NCBI GenBank assembly: GCA_911728435.2
Contig: OU452200.1
Location: forward strand, 30,023,715-30,087,714
Direction: 5' to 3'
From: Apoderus coryli
Taxonomy: Eukaryota; Arthropoda; Insecta; Coleoptera; Attelabidae
DNA: 64,000 bases
Shown: piece after piece, positions 44,591 to 55,039 of the stretch
How the letters are laid out: each line of letters starts with the position of its first letter
Numbering within the stretch: position 1 is the first letter of the stretch
Program-made: the position numbers and the translations under genes
Notes under the pieces: generated by a model
Told to the model about the DNA's origin: nothing
The model's input: only the letters and a program-made list of their open reading frames with translations
Databases searched by the model: none

Positions 44591-46037
44591 AACCCTCCAA
44601 AACCTATAACCATATTATGGCAACACTTTTTGGAACTGAATTATTAGGCCACCAAAAATTATTTGCATTGAATTACTGATTGCCGCTATTATAAAGCGTT
44701 AGTAATATCACTTGTCAAGTAATCGGTCTGCTAACATTTCATTTTAGTCGAATTTTAGTAAAGTAATAAGTGCATTTTTGTGATCAAGATATATTTTTTC
44801 AAGAAAAATGGACATCAGATGGGAGTAAGTTAGTTTTATTGTTCTAAATAAAATACTATGTGGTTTACATATGTAACGATTCTTACAAGAAGATTTAGGC
44901 ACAGTATAGAATATATAATATATTTATAAAATCATAGTTTTTGGGATACAGACGTATTTTGTTGTGTTGCCATATGGTAACGATAGGTTTTTAAGATGTT
45001 TTTTTTTCAGGAGAGGTTTTGATCTTCAGCAGACTTTGGCTATGCTAGAGGACGATGATGACGAAATAGCTGCATCAGGTGTAAGTAACCAGAGGCTTCA
45101 GAACTCACTGATGAAGACTCTGCTGAAGAAGATGAAGGTGGTTTGTTAGACAATGTAGGAAGGAATAATTATCAGCGCCAGCAGATGTCGTCTTGGAAAA
45201 TAACCAACGAATATTTGGACGACTCTTGTACGCAGAAGAAGCGAAAGAAGTACAGGAAATTAACGCTGAAGAAGTCAAATAAGACCAACCGCTACAAAAA
45301 ACACCAAAACTCACTTTCAAATGGATTGATGGAGACATTGTCTGTAATATGGCTACACAACCAGAACCAAATTATTATCACTTTCATAACAAAAGAGGAA
45401 ATAAGTGGTATTGGTCCATTTTCACCTGGTTGCGGGACACTGCGCTTCATAATTCATGGAATATGTACAAGCAAGCAGGAAACAAACTAACAAAACGCGA
45501 GTTTTGACGAAAATTAGTTACTGCGTATCTAAATCGATATAAAAATCCACCAAGAGGACCTGGACGAACATCTTTATCCAGAAATAGTACTTCTGGATAC
45601 AGAGTATCTGATGATGTGCGATATGATCATAAGGACCACTTAGTACTAGCTGTACCCAATAATAAGCGTTGGAGATGTGCAGGAGAAGGCTGTAATTCTA
45701 TTGTCAGAACATGCTGTAAAAATGTAATCTTGGTCTCTGCATACCATATTTTGAAATATTTTGTTCAGTTACTTTTGTAAATGTGCTTTTACAGTTTCAG
45801 TTATGTAGTTTTTTATATTTTCCGGTTTCCAAATAAATTTTGATTTATGCTATTTTCTGATTTTTGAGTTACCCAAAAGCTTAGCGTTACCATATGGCAA
45901 CGGCTTCAAACTTTGGTTCTAGAAACGAAATTTAATAAAAAAAATGTCTTTTCACAAATATTTGAGGTCCATGTACATTATATATTACACAAAACATTAC
46001 TTTTTGCAAAAATAATTAATTCAGGCTTTGGAGGGTT
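44591..46037 (+). mobile_element. piggyBac-type element, internally deleted
   Basis: 15-bp ends AACCCTCCAAAACCT (44591-44605) and AGGCTTTGGAGGGTT (46023-46037) are inverted repeats with one G/A difference. A TTAA lies only a few bases outside the left end, so the exact original duplication has decayed. The transposase inside keeps its first exon, an intron, and the N- and C-terminal coding parts but lacks the catalytic middle. An AATAAA signal lies near 45831. Confidence 0.75.
44808..45735 (+). pseudogene. piggyBac transposase, catalytic core deleted
   Basis: Exon 1 is 44808-44824 (MDIRWE start, donor GTAAGT). The acceptor TTTTTTTTCAG lies before 45011. Exon 2 gives RGFDLQQTLAMLEDDDDEIA, then after a frameshift ELTDEDSAEEDEGG, the acidic N-terminal motif of this family. 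The sequence then jumps (about 45270-45320) to WYWSIFTWLRDTALHNSW, MYKQAGNKLT, RYKNPPRGPGR, VSDDVRYDHKDHLVL and the cysteine cluster RWRCAGEGCNSIVRTCCK. These are the family's C-terminal region and Cys-rich DNA-binding domain. The DDD catalytic domain between the two parts is missing. Stops occur near 45505 and in the linker. Confidence 0.8.
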
Positions 46038-46039
46038 TG

Positions 46040-46585
46040 AACGATTTTGATTACTGGATGGTCGACGCAAAACGTTACGAAATTGAAATAACCTGATATT
46101 TAGTTTATAACTAATAAAACATTTGTTGTTTATTAAGGAAAGTGCCGTAAAAATAAATATATTGAAGTAAATAATTACTCAAATGAAGTTTTAAGAAACT
46201 TATTTATTATTAACAAAATTATGGAAAGAACATTCTGAAAGTTTAATGAAATATAGATAAAATTTAATAAAAGATATCCTGATATGAATGAACATGAAGA
46301 AGTTTGCACGAATACAAACAATTTTATCAATTAAGGGTCAAAACAGAAGAAGAGAACATAATCTTTAGAGCTATTTTAACCCTCTTACTTATTATACGTT
46401 TTATTAACCTTCCTATGATTTTGTCACATGACCCATAAATAATAAACAAGTATCGAAATAATGCAATTTTTCTACCAACTTGCTTTTATTCCCTTATGGA
46501 CCAATCTGTCAAGATAATTGATTTTTCAAGAAGAAAGATATTTTTCAACCACCATCAAAATGTCAAGGGCCTGTCTATTTAGGCG
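46040..46585. other. No gene recognised
   Basis: AT-rich; nothing supported. Confidence 0.45.
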
Positions 46586-46586
46586 A

Positions 46587-46690
46587 CGAATTGGCGAATA
46601 TTTTACGGATACCTATTTTGGGTCAAAAAATAAAAATAAATAAATTATGTATTCAAACACTGTTGAAGATAGGAAGGGAATTAAATACCA
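46587..46690 (+). repeat. Dispersed direct repeat, copy 2
   Basis: Matches 41131-41228 (GGCGAATATTTTACGGATAC, GGGTCAAAAAATAAA, CTGTTGAAGATAGGAAG, GAATTAAATAC). Confidence 0.65.
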
Positions 46691-47635
46691 AAAACATAAT
46701 TATATACAGAGTGTTCCATTTGAAATATGAATGTTGTTTCCAACTTCGAATATAACCCAGAGTGGCCCAAATATCACAATATTATAGAGTGATAGACTGC
46801 ATTCACATGAGGAGTCACATACATTTACTAACCAATCGCATGCTTAGTTTTCTCAAAACCTCTAATGTACCATCGACGAATAATCACCTTGTATGTCCAT
46901 GAAATTAAAATTTTGAAGGGTAAAACAGGCGTTTACATTATGGAGCCCAACAAAACTAGTTCCAATATTAAATCAACTCGTTTTAAACTTATGAGGATCC
47001 CTTTGGTCTATGCATTAAATGTTGCCATTACAGATTAGAACTTGTTGGTAGATATGTGTATACTGCAGTTTCTTTTTAACATTCTTTGCGCGTTCTTGGG
47101 AATATATCGTACATCAATAAATCAATGCTCTGGATGGCCCATATCATGCTGCCAATTACCTAATTAAAAAGTAAAGGAATTAATTTCTTTAAAAAATCGA
47201 TTTAATAGCTTGTCGTTTCTCACATTCTTACACCATCTTCTTAAGGTTTCACCAATACGAGTAGTGAAGTGAACAACATCGCGATGCCGATCACCAGAAA
47301 CGTTGAGAAGGCGAGAACCCGAGAAACGACAAGTACGCACTTGAGGAAACAATTTACCTATAATATATTTATTTGCTATTTGTTTTATAAGCTAGTTAAA
47401 TACTCATATAAAAGTATAAAAATCCAATAGATAACAGGTTGAGTTGGAATTTATTTGTTAATAAAATTAAATTATCAATAAATATCTATATTTTTGATTA
47501 TCGTTTACGATCATGATCCGGTGTATGTTTGCGAAGGCGTGCAATTAAATCCGCTGTGGGTATGGTCGTGTGGTGAGAGAATGGAATATGGAATATAGGA
47601 ATCTTCAATTTAATATTAAAATATACTAATAACAG
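46691..47635. other. No gene; possible transposon debris
   Basis: ATACAGAGTGTTCCATTTGA near 46704 looks like a Tc1/mariner terminus. A minus-strand frame near 47.16-47.35 kb is arginine-rich but not recognised. Confidence 0.4.
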
Positions 47636-47639
47636 GTTT

Positions 47640-47770
47640 TAATTATCAAAATGTATTGTTTGGAGAATAAAACGCTGTCGCCTCCACTAAATTATTTTAA
47701 TCACTTAAATCTTCTTTAGATCAAATAATACATGTTTCGACCCTAGCTAGAGTCATCATCAGTTATTTTA
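47640..47770 (-). mobile_element. Single-arm hammerhead element
   Basis: On the minus strand a hammerhead (47723-47768) is followed about 60 nt later by GTGGAGGCGACAGCGTTTTA, the same order and spacing as in the foldback elements, but only one arm is present and no tail was found. The upstream side abuts a GGGACACCCGGTATA transposon terminus. Confidence 0.65.
47723..47768 (-). ncRNA. Hammerhead ribozyme motif with changed stem I
   Basis: CUGAUGA, extra U, stem II GAC...GUC (G-C closing pair, inner CUAGCUAG palindrome), GAAAC, stem III AC/GU, triplet GUA. Stem I is AAAUAA/UUAUUU, six pairs, replacing the CCA/UGG of most copies. Both strands changed together, which supports a structured, functional RNA ancestor. 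Confidence 0.8.
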
Positions 47771-47789
47771 TGAATTGTATAACTATATA

Positions 47790-48010
47790 TACCGGGTGTC
47801 CCACCGGGAAGGGATTCGATCGATTATGGAGAAACTACACCGTGGAACAATCTGAAAATCAGGTGTAGTCGGTCGGTCGACGGTACCGATTCGGCTAAAA
47901 TGTTTTCAAGAATCTAGTGCTTCCGGATATACCGGAAATGGCTGTCAACTTCCTTATTTCAAATACGACCCTATATAAATTATATATTTTTTGGATTCTC
48001 CTTGTAATTC
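47790..48010. mobile_element. MITE / Tc1-mariner terminus
   Basis: Begins ATACCGGGTGTCCCACCGGG. The part from TTCGGCTAAAATGTTTTCAA to TTATTTCAAATAC matches the repeat in the giant palindrome arms (2930-3010 and mirror). The other end was not defined. Confidence 0.5.
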
Positions 48011-50160
48011 TAAACCTATTTCATGCATAATATGTTATACCTAACGCCAGGTGTTTTCGAAATATTTGAAATTTTATGTCGTTTTCAGAATAACGAATAA
48101 TAACAATTTTTTATTGTATGAAAACTTTAATAATCCAATTTGTTAGAATATCCTAGGAGATATAGACCTACTTTAGGCGCCTACGTACATTTTTTTTAGT
48201 AAATATTAATACAGGGTATTTGAAAGAAAGGGTAAAAAATCAAATTGAAAAAAGTGTCAAAATTCAAAATTTTAAATGGCAACCACCCATTTTATATTTT
48301 TTTACATCAAAAATAAGGGCAAGTTTATGAAATGATGTCTCATAGTTTTCAAAATATTGACAATTTTATATTTTTCTATTACAATAGTGATATGAATTTG
48401 AAATTTAGTTGATTTTAGTTGGCCATGATGATGGCCACAGTGTGTGAATGTAGATAATACTTCAACATTTTCCGACCGTTAATTGAGATACAAATTTCAT
48501 CATGATATATCTATTGCATTGTTTTCCCTTTTTTCAGTCTATTACATATTTTTGGCTCTAAGTACGGCTCACCTATCAGCACTGTGATATAATATAAATA
48601 TTCTAGTTAGTCGCATCGAAATATGCATATTTCTACTATTCGCTCTGACCTTTTCATTTAATTGCTTGTTAACGTTATACAGTAAAAACATGCAGAATAT
48701 AATTGGGAATAATAATTCATCTGGAAATACATTTTTACTATATAAAATAATGTTTTTTTTTATATTTTTATTGAAATACATGCTCATATAAAGTAAATAT
48801 TAGTTAATAAGTATGTCCCAATGTCTCCCCTATAAAGGAACTAAACCATAATGTTAAAAAAACATTATTGACTTGAATTCGAGAAAACAGTTTCTGAGAA
48901 ATTCTATTTCTGTTTACAAAATATAATGATTCGTCAGATATTTTACAAGAACTCACAGTGTTACCGAAATCTCAACTTTACGAACTTCGCATTGAAGGGA
49001 AGTGTGTGTATATGCTGCCAAAATGATGTATCATGTCGTAGATCTCGTGGAATCTCTCGATCATAACGTTGTTTGTTTAAATGTTTTGACAACGAGGTGA
49101 AATGTACACGCTGTCTATACTATCCTCGAAACTATCTAACCAATGCGTAATTTTTGTTTATCTTGGCCAATGGTTTGTAGTTGAACAAATGAAGCTAGAA
49201 TGGATATTGAGAACTTTGCCACCCTTTGTTCTCAATCACAACTTGTTAGTGAGTCCACTCGATTCGTCATGTCTTAGGTCACAAGGCATGCCTTTTTAAG
49301 CTGTCCCGTCTATTACTTATAGTTGTTCTTTTAACTCCATTGTTGGTAGATTACCTTCTACGCTAAGTATTGTATTAGAATCCTGCCAGCTTGGATCAAA
49401 TAGAGAATTTTTTTCTGTAATGAAGAATACAGAGCAAGAAATACTGTCAATTATTCCAGTGGCTCCAAATCTTTTTCGCGCGTTATTTCGGGCCGACTGA
49501 GAATATTCATATTGTTTTATGGCTATGGGTTTCATTCGCTTCAATAGTCTTCAAGTGAATATTCAGCTCATTTAGACTTGTCCCTGAAATCTCAGCGGCA
49601 GTTCGCTTTATGGTATTCGAACGTGATGTTAGTATACAGTTTTTTAGTTTCTATGTACACATCCACACATGATCAAGTTAAATGGTCTATCGAATATGCA
49701 GTATGTATTTCGTCCATCTTAGGTCCATTAGTAGATTTGAGGTTTGGGTCAAGCAATCTTATTCGTAATTCTAGATAAAAATAATAACAGAACTCCGTTT
49801 TTTTAAGAAAAGTATTTCTCTTCGTATGTAGATAATCATGCGTAACTTCATCATTTAGGTGTTCCTAGGTCTCAAATTTGCGCCTATTTATCAATACTTT
49901 GTTGGATAAGCAGACTTAGAAATATCATTTTATTTAGCGTGTATCCTTTTTGTAACAGTTATCGATAGTATTTTTTCGCAACTTGTCAAACAGAACAGGT
50001 CTACCGCAGATATATCTCAGTAGCTTTAGATCATCAAACTTTTCTGCCTAGTGAAAATAAGTTTTGCCTGATTTCGAATGGCGGTTGAATAACCTTAGAT
50101 AGGTTAGTTAGTTAGTGCAGAGAACACAAAGAATGAATAAGATCCCTCCCCATGAGCGTG
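48011..50160. other. No gene recognised
   Basis: About 2.1 kb of AT-rich DNA. Short frames at 48.57-48.79, 49.10-49.30, 49.32-49.54 and 49.58-49.78 kb have no domains and no splice context that I can defend. Confidence 0.45.
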
Positions 50161-50162
50161 GC

Positions 50163-50263
50163 TTTAATGTTTTTATTGTGAGGAGGTCGACTTTTATTTC
50201 AAGAATATTTAATTATTCAACTCTACTTCGATATGGACTACTTCTTTAAAATTTAATGTTTTT
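50163..50263 (+). mobile_element. 5'-truncated hammerhead-family insertion (77 bp) with 12-bp duplication
   Basis: The insert 50175-50251 starts at ATTGTGAGGAGGTCGACTTT and ends with the family tail (CTCTACTTCGATATGGACTA, CTTCTTTAAAA). It is flanked by exact copies of TTTAATGTTTTT (50163-50174, 50252-50263). It has lost the hammerhead and the inverted arm but keeps the tail and a full duplication. That is the pattern of a 5'-truncated retrotransposition event. Confidence 0.85.
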
Positions 50264-50945
50264 GTTGTCAGTGTGAGCATTAACCTTTCATTGGATGATC
50301 ACTTTCTTGCAAGTACAAAGTCAGAGGTGCAAATGTTTGACATTTTAAATTGCGCTAATAAATATTTCACTTCACACCAGTTGCTCACGTTGTACCACAT
50401 TCGCTGGAGTTGACTTCATTACTGACCTGTTATCTATTATTGAATTGTTGTATAAGCAGGAATGTGAAAGATGTATCGTTTTTTTTTATTGAAATCAGTT
50501 GCTGAAGCCCTCATTCCTTTCACAACTATTTCGAATTGTACAGCTTCATAAGTGTCCATATAGTTAAACAGTGGCAGCCTCAATTCACTCCATATTTAAC
50601 TTCTAGCAAGTTTCAGAACTGTGGAAATCACACTCCACCGAGGTGTCTGTTGAACAATATAACGTCAAACTTTCCAAAGTTCGGGTTGTATGTGAAGCAG
50701 TATAACAACTTCGATTGGTGACTGTGTGGGGATACTGACGATCCGGTAGTCCGTCTATATTGTAATTATTTATTGTTATTAAATTAAAAAATCTTAAACA
50801 GATTTTCCAATAAACATTTATGGAAATTTAAAATTATCATTCAATAATAATTAGTCTTAGTTATAATATTTCTGAATAAAACTGAGACAAACATGTCGAA
50901 CGAATATTCACCAAAAAATGCACCACTACTTATACTACTAAAATT
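50264..50945. other. No gene recognised
   Basis: AT-rich; nothing supported. Confidence 0.45.
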
Positions 50946-50947
50946 AG

Positions 50948-50990
50948 AATGCACGTTTCGCTAGCACTGTTAGTATCCTCAGTAGAGAAT
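50948..50990 (-). other. Possible diverged hammerhead (CUGAGGA type)
   Basis: Minus strand: CUGAGGA, a CUA/UAG stem with loop, then GCGAAAC. Position 7 of the core tolerates any base, so CUGAGGA is acceptable, but stems I and III are not convincing. Confidence 0.35.
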
Positions 50991-51776
50991 TAAAACTACC
51001 TAATGATTATTTTAGAGGTCTAATATTATTACTACACTGGTCTTTGTTAGAATTGTGTTATATTGATGTATAATAATATCATGAAGTTTTTAATGAAAAG
51101 TGAGCTTGGTTGATATATAAATGGATGGAGAATATGACCATATGCATTCGCGGTAAAGGATTTCGTATAAACTAACAATTTTTAAAATGTTTCAAAAGAA
51201 ACAAAATTAATTATTCTGGTCCTTACTCTTTCACACATATGTGCACTTTCCACGGACGGGACGTCACTAAATGCTATCTTTATCATTATTTTTCCTACAG
51301 ATTTCACAAATAATTTTTCTTTTATTTTTCTGTTGATATATGATGTACGCCAAACATTATCTTTTTTTAGCTGGTTACACTTACAATATGAAAAATTTTA
51401 GAGTCAAAAATACAAATGACCACATTTATTTAGTTGGAAGATTGTTCGATAGAAGAGAATATAAATTACGCAATGACGATGCGTCAAAATATGAGTTAAA
51501 GTTAAATCATACTTTGATGTGTCAATAATTATGATTTTTTACTTTATTATATGTGGCATGTCGGTTTGATTTCATTTTGTTTACTGAAATTTTTGATTAA
51601 TCTGGTAGGTACTGAATTTTGTATAACTTTGGTTTGGTACGTTAAATGATGACAATAATAAAGCTCGACTACAACAAATTATTTATCACAAACGTTAAAT
51701 TAGTTAGCAAGTGCCAATACGCGAAAACTATAAATAATAAAAATTAATTAATTAACAAAACAATAAGAATCATATG
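50991..51776. other. No gene recognised
   Basis: AT-rich. The frame 51340-51528 (62 codons) has no recognisable domain. Confidence 0.4.
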
Positions 51777-51895
51777 AGAAATAAAAGTCAAAACTCCACG
51801 AAAAAAGGTTAATAGATTACTCTTTGTGTTTGAAAATTCTTAAAGACGACCACATATGTTTCGAAGCTACTAGCTTCATCATGAGTGGTTAAACG
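51777..51895 (-). mobile_element. Single-arm hammerhead element, mutated core
   Basis: Minus strand: the degenerate hammerhead 51848-51890, then 65 nt later GTGGAGTTTTGACTTTTATT. Same order as in the foldback elements. No tail or second arm was found. Confidence 0.6.
51848..51890 (-). ncRNA. Hammerhead motif with dead core
   Basis: Stem II GAAGCUA/UAGCUUC and GAAAC are intact, but the first box reads CUCAUGA. The essential G5 is changed to C, which abolishes catalysis in known hammerheads. Stem III is also altered (AC AUAU GU). Confidence 0.65.
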
Positions 51896-51973
51896 TTTGT
51901 AAGAAAAGCGATTTGCATTGTGTAAATTATCGTAATTACATAGTAATCTAAGTATACGATGACTTGCATCATA

Positions 51974-52333
51974 CAGGGTGGTCCAACGAAAAGTTTGCAC
52001 CTAGCTTTTCTCTTTTTTTTGTAGTCGAATGCGAAAATGCTCGGACACGTCGATTTTGCTTTTGAGGGGGACACATTTTAAACATATTTTTCGATCTGCG
52101 CCTTTAACCCCCTAGCGGGGGTGAGTAACAACCCTAAAATTTTAAATGGAAAGAGGGGTCTAATGACATATCATTTGAAAGGACACAAAATTGTCTTTCT
52201 AATGATACCCTATTTGTCGAATTTTACTAAAACAGTTAATACGAAAACGACTTTAAAGACATTAAGCCGATAATTTTGGTATTAATGAGAAATTCAAATA
52301 AGTTTTAATTATTGCGAGTGAAAACACCTGCAA
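51974..52333. repeat. Left terminal inverted repeat of the mariner element
   Basis: Pairs with 53701-54060. Includes a CCCCCTAGCGGGGG palindrome. The innermost 50 bp show substitutions (for example ATTGCGAGTG against ATTAAGACTG). Confidence 0.9.
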
Positions 52334-52417
52334 TCGTTAGTACATTCCAATGTTTGTTAGTTTTAACATTGCTTTGTAAAAAAAGTAAACAAGCTGTTAA
52401 ATTGATTTATTAAAACG

Positions 52418-53491
52418 TTACATTAACAAATGTTGAAAATGTGACCCATTTGATTCCATACAATAATACAGATTTTGTTCAAATCTATTTCTAACATTTT
52501 GTAGCATATCAGGTGTTATGTTTCTGCACTCTTCTGTAATGCGTTGGCGAAGATCTTCTATGGACTCGGGCTTCGTGGCAAAACATTTATTTTTTAAGTG
52601 CCCCCAAAGAAAAAAGTCTAAAGGCGATAAATCCGGTGACCTGGCAGGCCATTCAATTGGGCCCCTCCTTCCAATCCACCGTCCAGGGAACCGGTCATCT
52701 AAGAACTGTCTTACAGGAGCCACATAGTGCGGAGGTCCTCCATCTTGCTGGAAATAAAGCCGATCAGCAGTATGATTTTGGTCATCTTCTATTATTTGTG
52801 TTATTAAAGGATCAATTGTGTCTTCAAGCATGTTTAGGTACACTTCACCAGTTAAATTTCCAGGAATAAAAAGTGGTCCTATAATATGATTTCCTAATAT
52901 GCCACACCAGACGTTTATTTTTTGAGGATACTGGGTATGAACCTCACGGAATAAATGTGGGTTACTGTCATCCCAGTAACGGCAATTGTGCCTATTTACA
53001 GCTCCATTCAAATAAAATGTGCATTCGTCGGAAAAACAAATGTTAAATAATAATTGCGGATCTTCAATTAAACGCTGGCTCATTGCTTCACAAAATTGCA
53101 GCCTTCTATCAGGATCATCCTCATTTAGTTCCTGTACTAATTTGATTTTGTACGGATGAAATTTGTACGCTTTTAAAATTCGTATTATGGACGAACGGGA
53201 GACACCTGAGGCTTCAGCTAGTTGACGGGTACTTTGACTATGATCCATTTCAACATGCCCTAAAACAGCGACTTCCACAGCTTCATTTCTGATCGGTTTC
53301 TGCGGCTGGTGTTTTACATTACAGACAGATCCGGTATCTACAAACTTTTTAACTAACTTGCCAACGTACACATCATTCACATTTTTATCGGGATGTCTCT
53401 CATTAAATAAGCGAGCCGTAAGTCTAGCACTACTATTATTTTGAAAATAAAGTTTAACAATTTCAACTCGTTCTAGAATGGAATAAATCAT
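52418..53491 (-). CDS. Mariner-family (IS630/Tc1/mariner) transposase, intact
   Basis: A DDE/D transposase that cuts out and reinserts the surrounding element at TA. The open frame begins at 53530 (370 codons). I prefer the Met at residue 14 (53491), because MIYSILERVEIVKLYFQN is where related proteins begin. N-terminal helix-turn-helix regions lie at about residues 20-65 and 95-125 (QLAEASGVSRSSIIRILK). Catalytic residues by position: D168 in FSDEC, D263 in FQQDGGPPH and D300 in WPARSPDLSPLDFFLWG, leaving 36 residues between the second and third Asp. This is DD36D by that count, against 34 in classic mariners. The C-terminus ends ESNGSHFQHLL. No internal stop. Degenerate relatives lie at 26.6-27.3 and 17.2-17.4 kb. 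Expression is unknown. Confidence 0.92.
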   Translation of the reverse strand: MIYSILERVEIVKLYFQNNSSARLTARLFNERHPDKNVNDVYVGKLVKKFVDTGSVCNVKHQPQKPIRNEAVEVAVLGHVEMDHSQSTRQLAEASGVSRSSIIRILKAYKFHPYKIKLVQELNEDDPDRRLQFCEAMSQRLIEDPQLLFNICFSDECTFYLNGAVNRHNCRYWDDSNPHLFREVHTQYPQKINVWCGILGNHIIGPLFIPGNLTGEVYLNMLEDTIDPLITQIIEDDQNHTADRLYFQQDGGPPHYVAPVRQFLDDRFPGRWIGRRGPIEWPARSPDLSPLDFFLWGHLKNKCFATKPESIEDLRQRITEECRNITPDMLQNVRNRFEQNLYYCMESNGSHFQHLLM

Positions 53492-53700
53492 TTTGTACGG
53501 TAAAAGTAAAATAATTTGAGAAGCAACCAAACTGAATCAATGAAAAGACTAAAATAAACGGTGTAAATTCTTTTCCTACACGTATCTGCAGTTTTTATTT
53601 CAACAAAAAACGCAAACGATTAGTGAGGAATTTAGTTCTGATAAATAAGATAGTGTTTTTGAAATCCCGTTTTTCTTCAAAGTAAATAATTTAGAAATGA

Positions 53701-54060
53701 TTGTAGTTGTTTTCAGTCTTAATAATTAAAACTTATTTGTATTTCTCATTAATACCAAAATTATCGGCTTAATGTCTTTAAAGTCGTTTTCGTATTAACT
53801 GTTTTAGTAAAATTCGACAAATAGGGTATCATTAGAAAGACAATTTTGTGTCCTTTCAAATGATATGTCATTAGACCCCTCTTTCCATTTAAAATTTTAG
53901 GGTTGTTACTCACCCCCGCTAGGGGGTTAAAGGCGCAGATCGAAAAATATGTTTAAAATGTGTCCCCCTCAAAAGCAAAATCGACGTGTCCGAGCATTTT
54001 CGCATTCGACTACAAAAAAAAGAGAAAAGCTAGGTGCAAACTTTTCGTTGGACCACCCTG
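53701..54060. repeat. Right terminal inverted repeat of the mariner element
   Basis: Complement of 51974-52333. It lies upstream of the transposase start and so probably contains its promoter; no motif was identified with confidence. Confidence 0.9.
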
Positions 54061-54065
54061 TATAA

Positions 54066-54880
54066 GTAAAACAACTCAGAAGGGATATTATGCTCACAAA
54101 TTATTATATGCACATCGTCGGTGTTCTATCAGAGCTTATTAAATTAGATTGTGTGATGCACTCGTTTTGTCTTATTTTAATTATGCCGACGTGTTGCATG
54201 GTCCATGTTTAGACCAAGTTGATATTTGCAGAGTTGAAAGAATTCAAAAATCATGTTTGAGATATATATATGCGGCTTAGAAAGTACGAGCCGGTGTCGC
54301 ACACGTTAGGTAGTGCACGATGGTTGAAAATGAGCAAAAAACGCGCTCTCTGTTCGGAAACATTGTTTGAATCATGTGCTCAAAAAAGCAACCTTACTTG
54401 TATGATAAGATTGAATTCAGAGCGGTTGTTGATCGCTCAACCTAAGGTTTAGAGGTAGAATATCACAAAACAAAGGGGGTATGTTTTGTATATAATATCA
54501 CCTCGTCGAACAGCCACTTTTCAGCGGTCATTTACTTATACGGTTTATGCACTCTACAACGGAATTAGCGATTCGTTAAAAGAAATGCCTGTTTCTAGAT
54601 TTAAACGAGATTGCAAAAAGTATCTGCTATCGATGAATTGAGTGAGTGATATATAGTTATAGATATCAGTTTTCAGAGTTTATATATTCATTCTTTTGAA
54701 GTATATATTATTGTTTTGTATGCAATTTTTGTGATTATTTTTTGTTGTATTGCAATTATAATATTATTATTGTGTGTATGTTATTTTAGGATTGGAATTG
54801 TGATCTTTTCTAAATTGTTTTTCCAAATCCTTTTGTAGTGTTTTGTACTGCAATAAATTATTATTGTTATACAGAGAGAA
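54066..54880 (+). pseudogene. Jockey/CR1-like non-LTR retrotransposon 3' end
   Basis: Plus strand, in shifting frames: YYAHKLLYAHRR, LCDALVLSYFNYADVLHGP, CRVERIQKSCLRYIYGLRKY, EPVSHTLGSARWLKMSKKRA, FQRSFTYTVYALYNGISDS and KEMPVSRFKRDCKKYLLS before TGA near 54640. This is the C-terminal end after the reverse-transcriptase domain. The 3' untranslated part ends with AATAAATTATTATTGTTAT near 54850-54871. Stops and frameshifts inactivate it. Its 5' part is missing at the mariner insertion. It may be the same family as the fragment at 63.3-64.0 kb. Confidence 0.7.
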
Positions 54881-54984
54881 ATGTATCCAAGTCACTTCGT
54901 TTTGGCTTTTATTTCTCAAATAATACATTCGCCTCACGTCAGTATATAATAATAATAATTTTCCATAAATTGAATAAAGTTTCA

Positions 54985-55035
54985 TATATTAGTCTCTGAG
55001 GACGGCGGCAGATAAGTTCCGAAAATGGACTCCAT
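54985..55035 (+). other. Possible diverged hammerhead (CUGAGGA type)
   Basis: CTGAGGA, an extra C, GG...CC stem ends and GAAAA follow the same layout as the main family, and GGACTCCATAAAA follows. Stem II is weak beyond two pairs. Confidence 0.3.
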
Positions 55036-55039
55036 AAAA

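Larger units (their letters stand above)
51974..54060 (-). mobile_element. Complete mariner-family transposon with long terminal inverted repeats
   Basis: The element starts CAGGGTGGTCCAACGAAAAG and ends with the complement at 54060, with TA on both sides (51972-51973, 54061-54062). The terminal repeats are unusually long, about 360 bp, and nearly identical out to about 52333 and 53701, beyond which they diverge. One transposase gene lies between them. It is inserted beside a LINE 3' fragment (54066 onward). Near-identical arms and an open gene suggest recent activity. Confidence 0.92.

Noticed and set aside
52518..52869. Plus-strand frames of 69 and 77 codons opposite the transposase
   Set aside because: Antisense shadows of the intact transposase gene.
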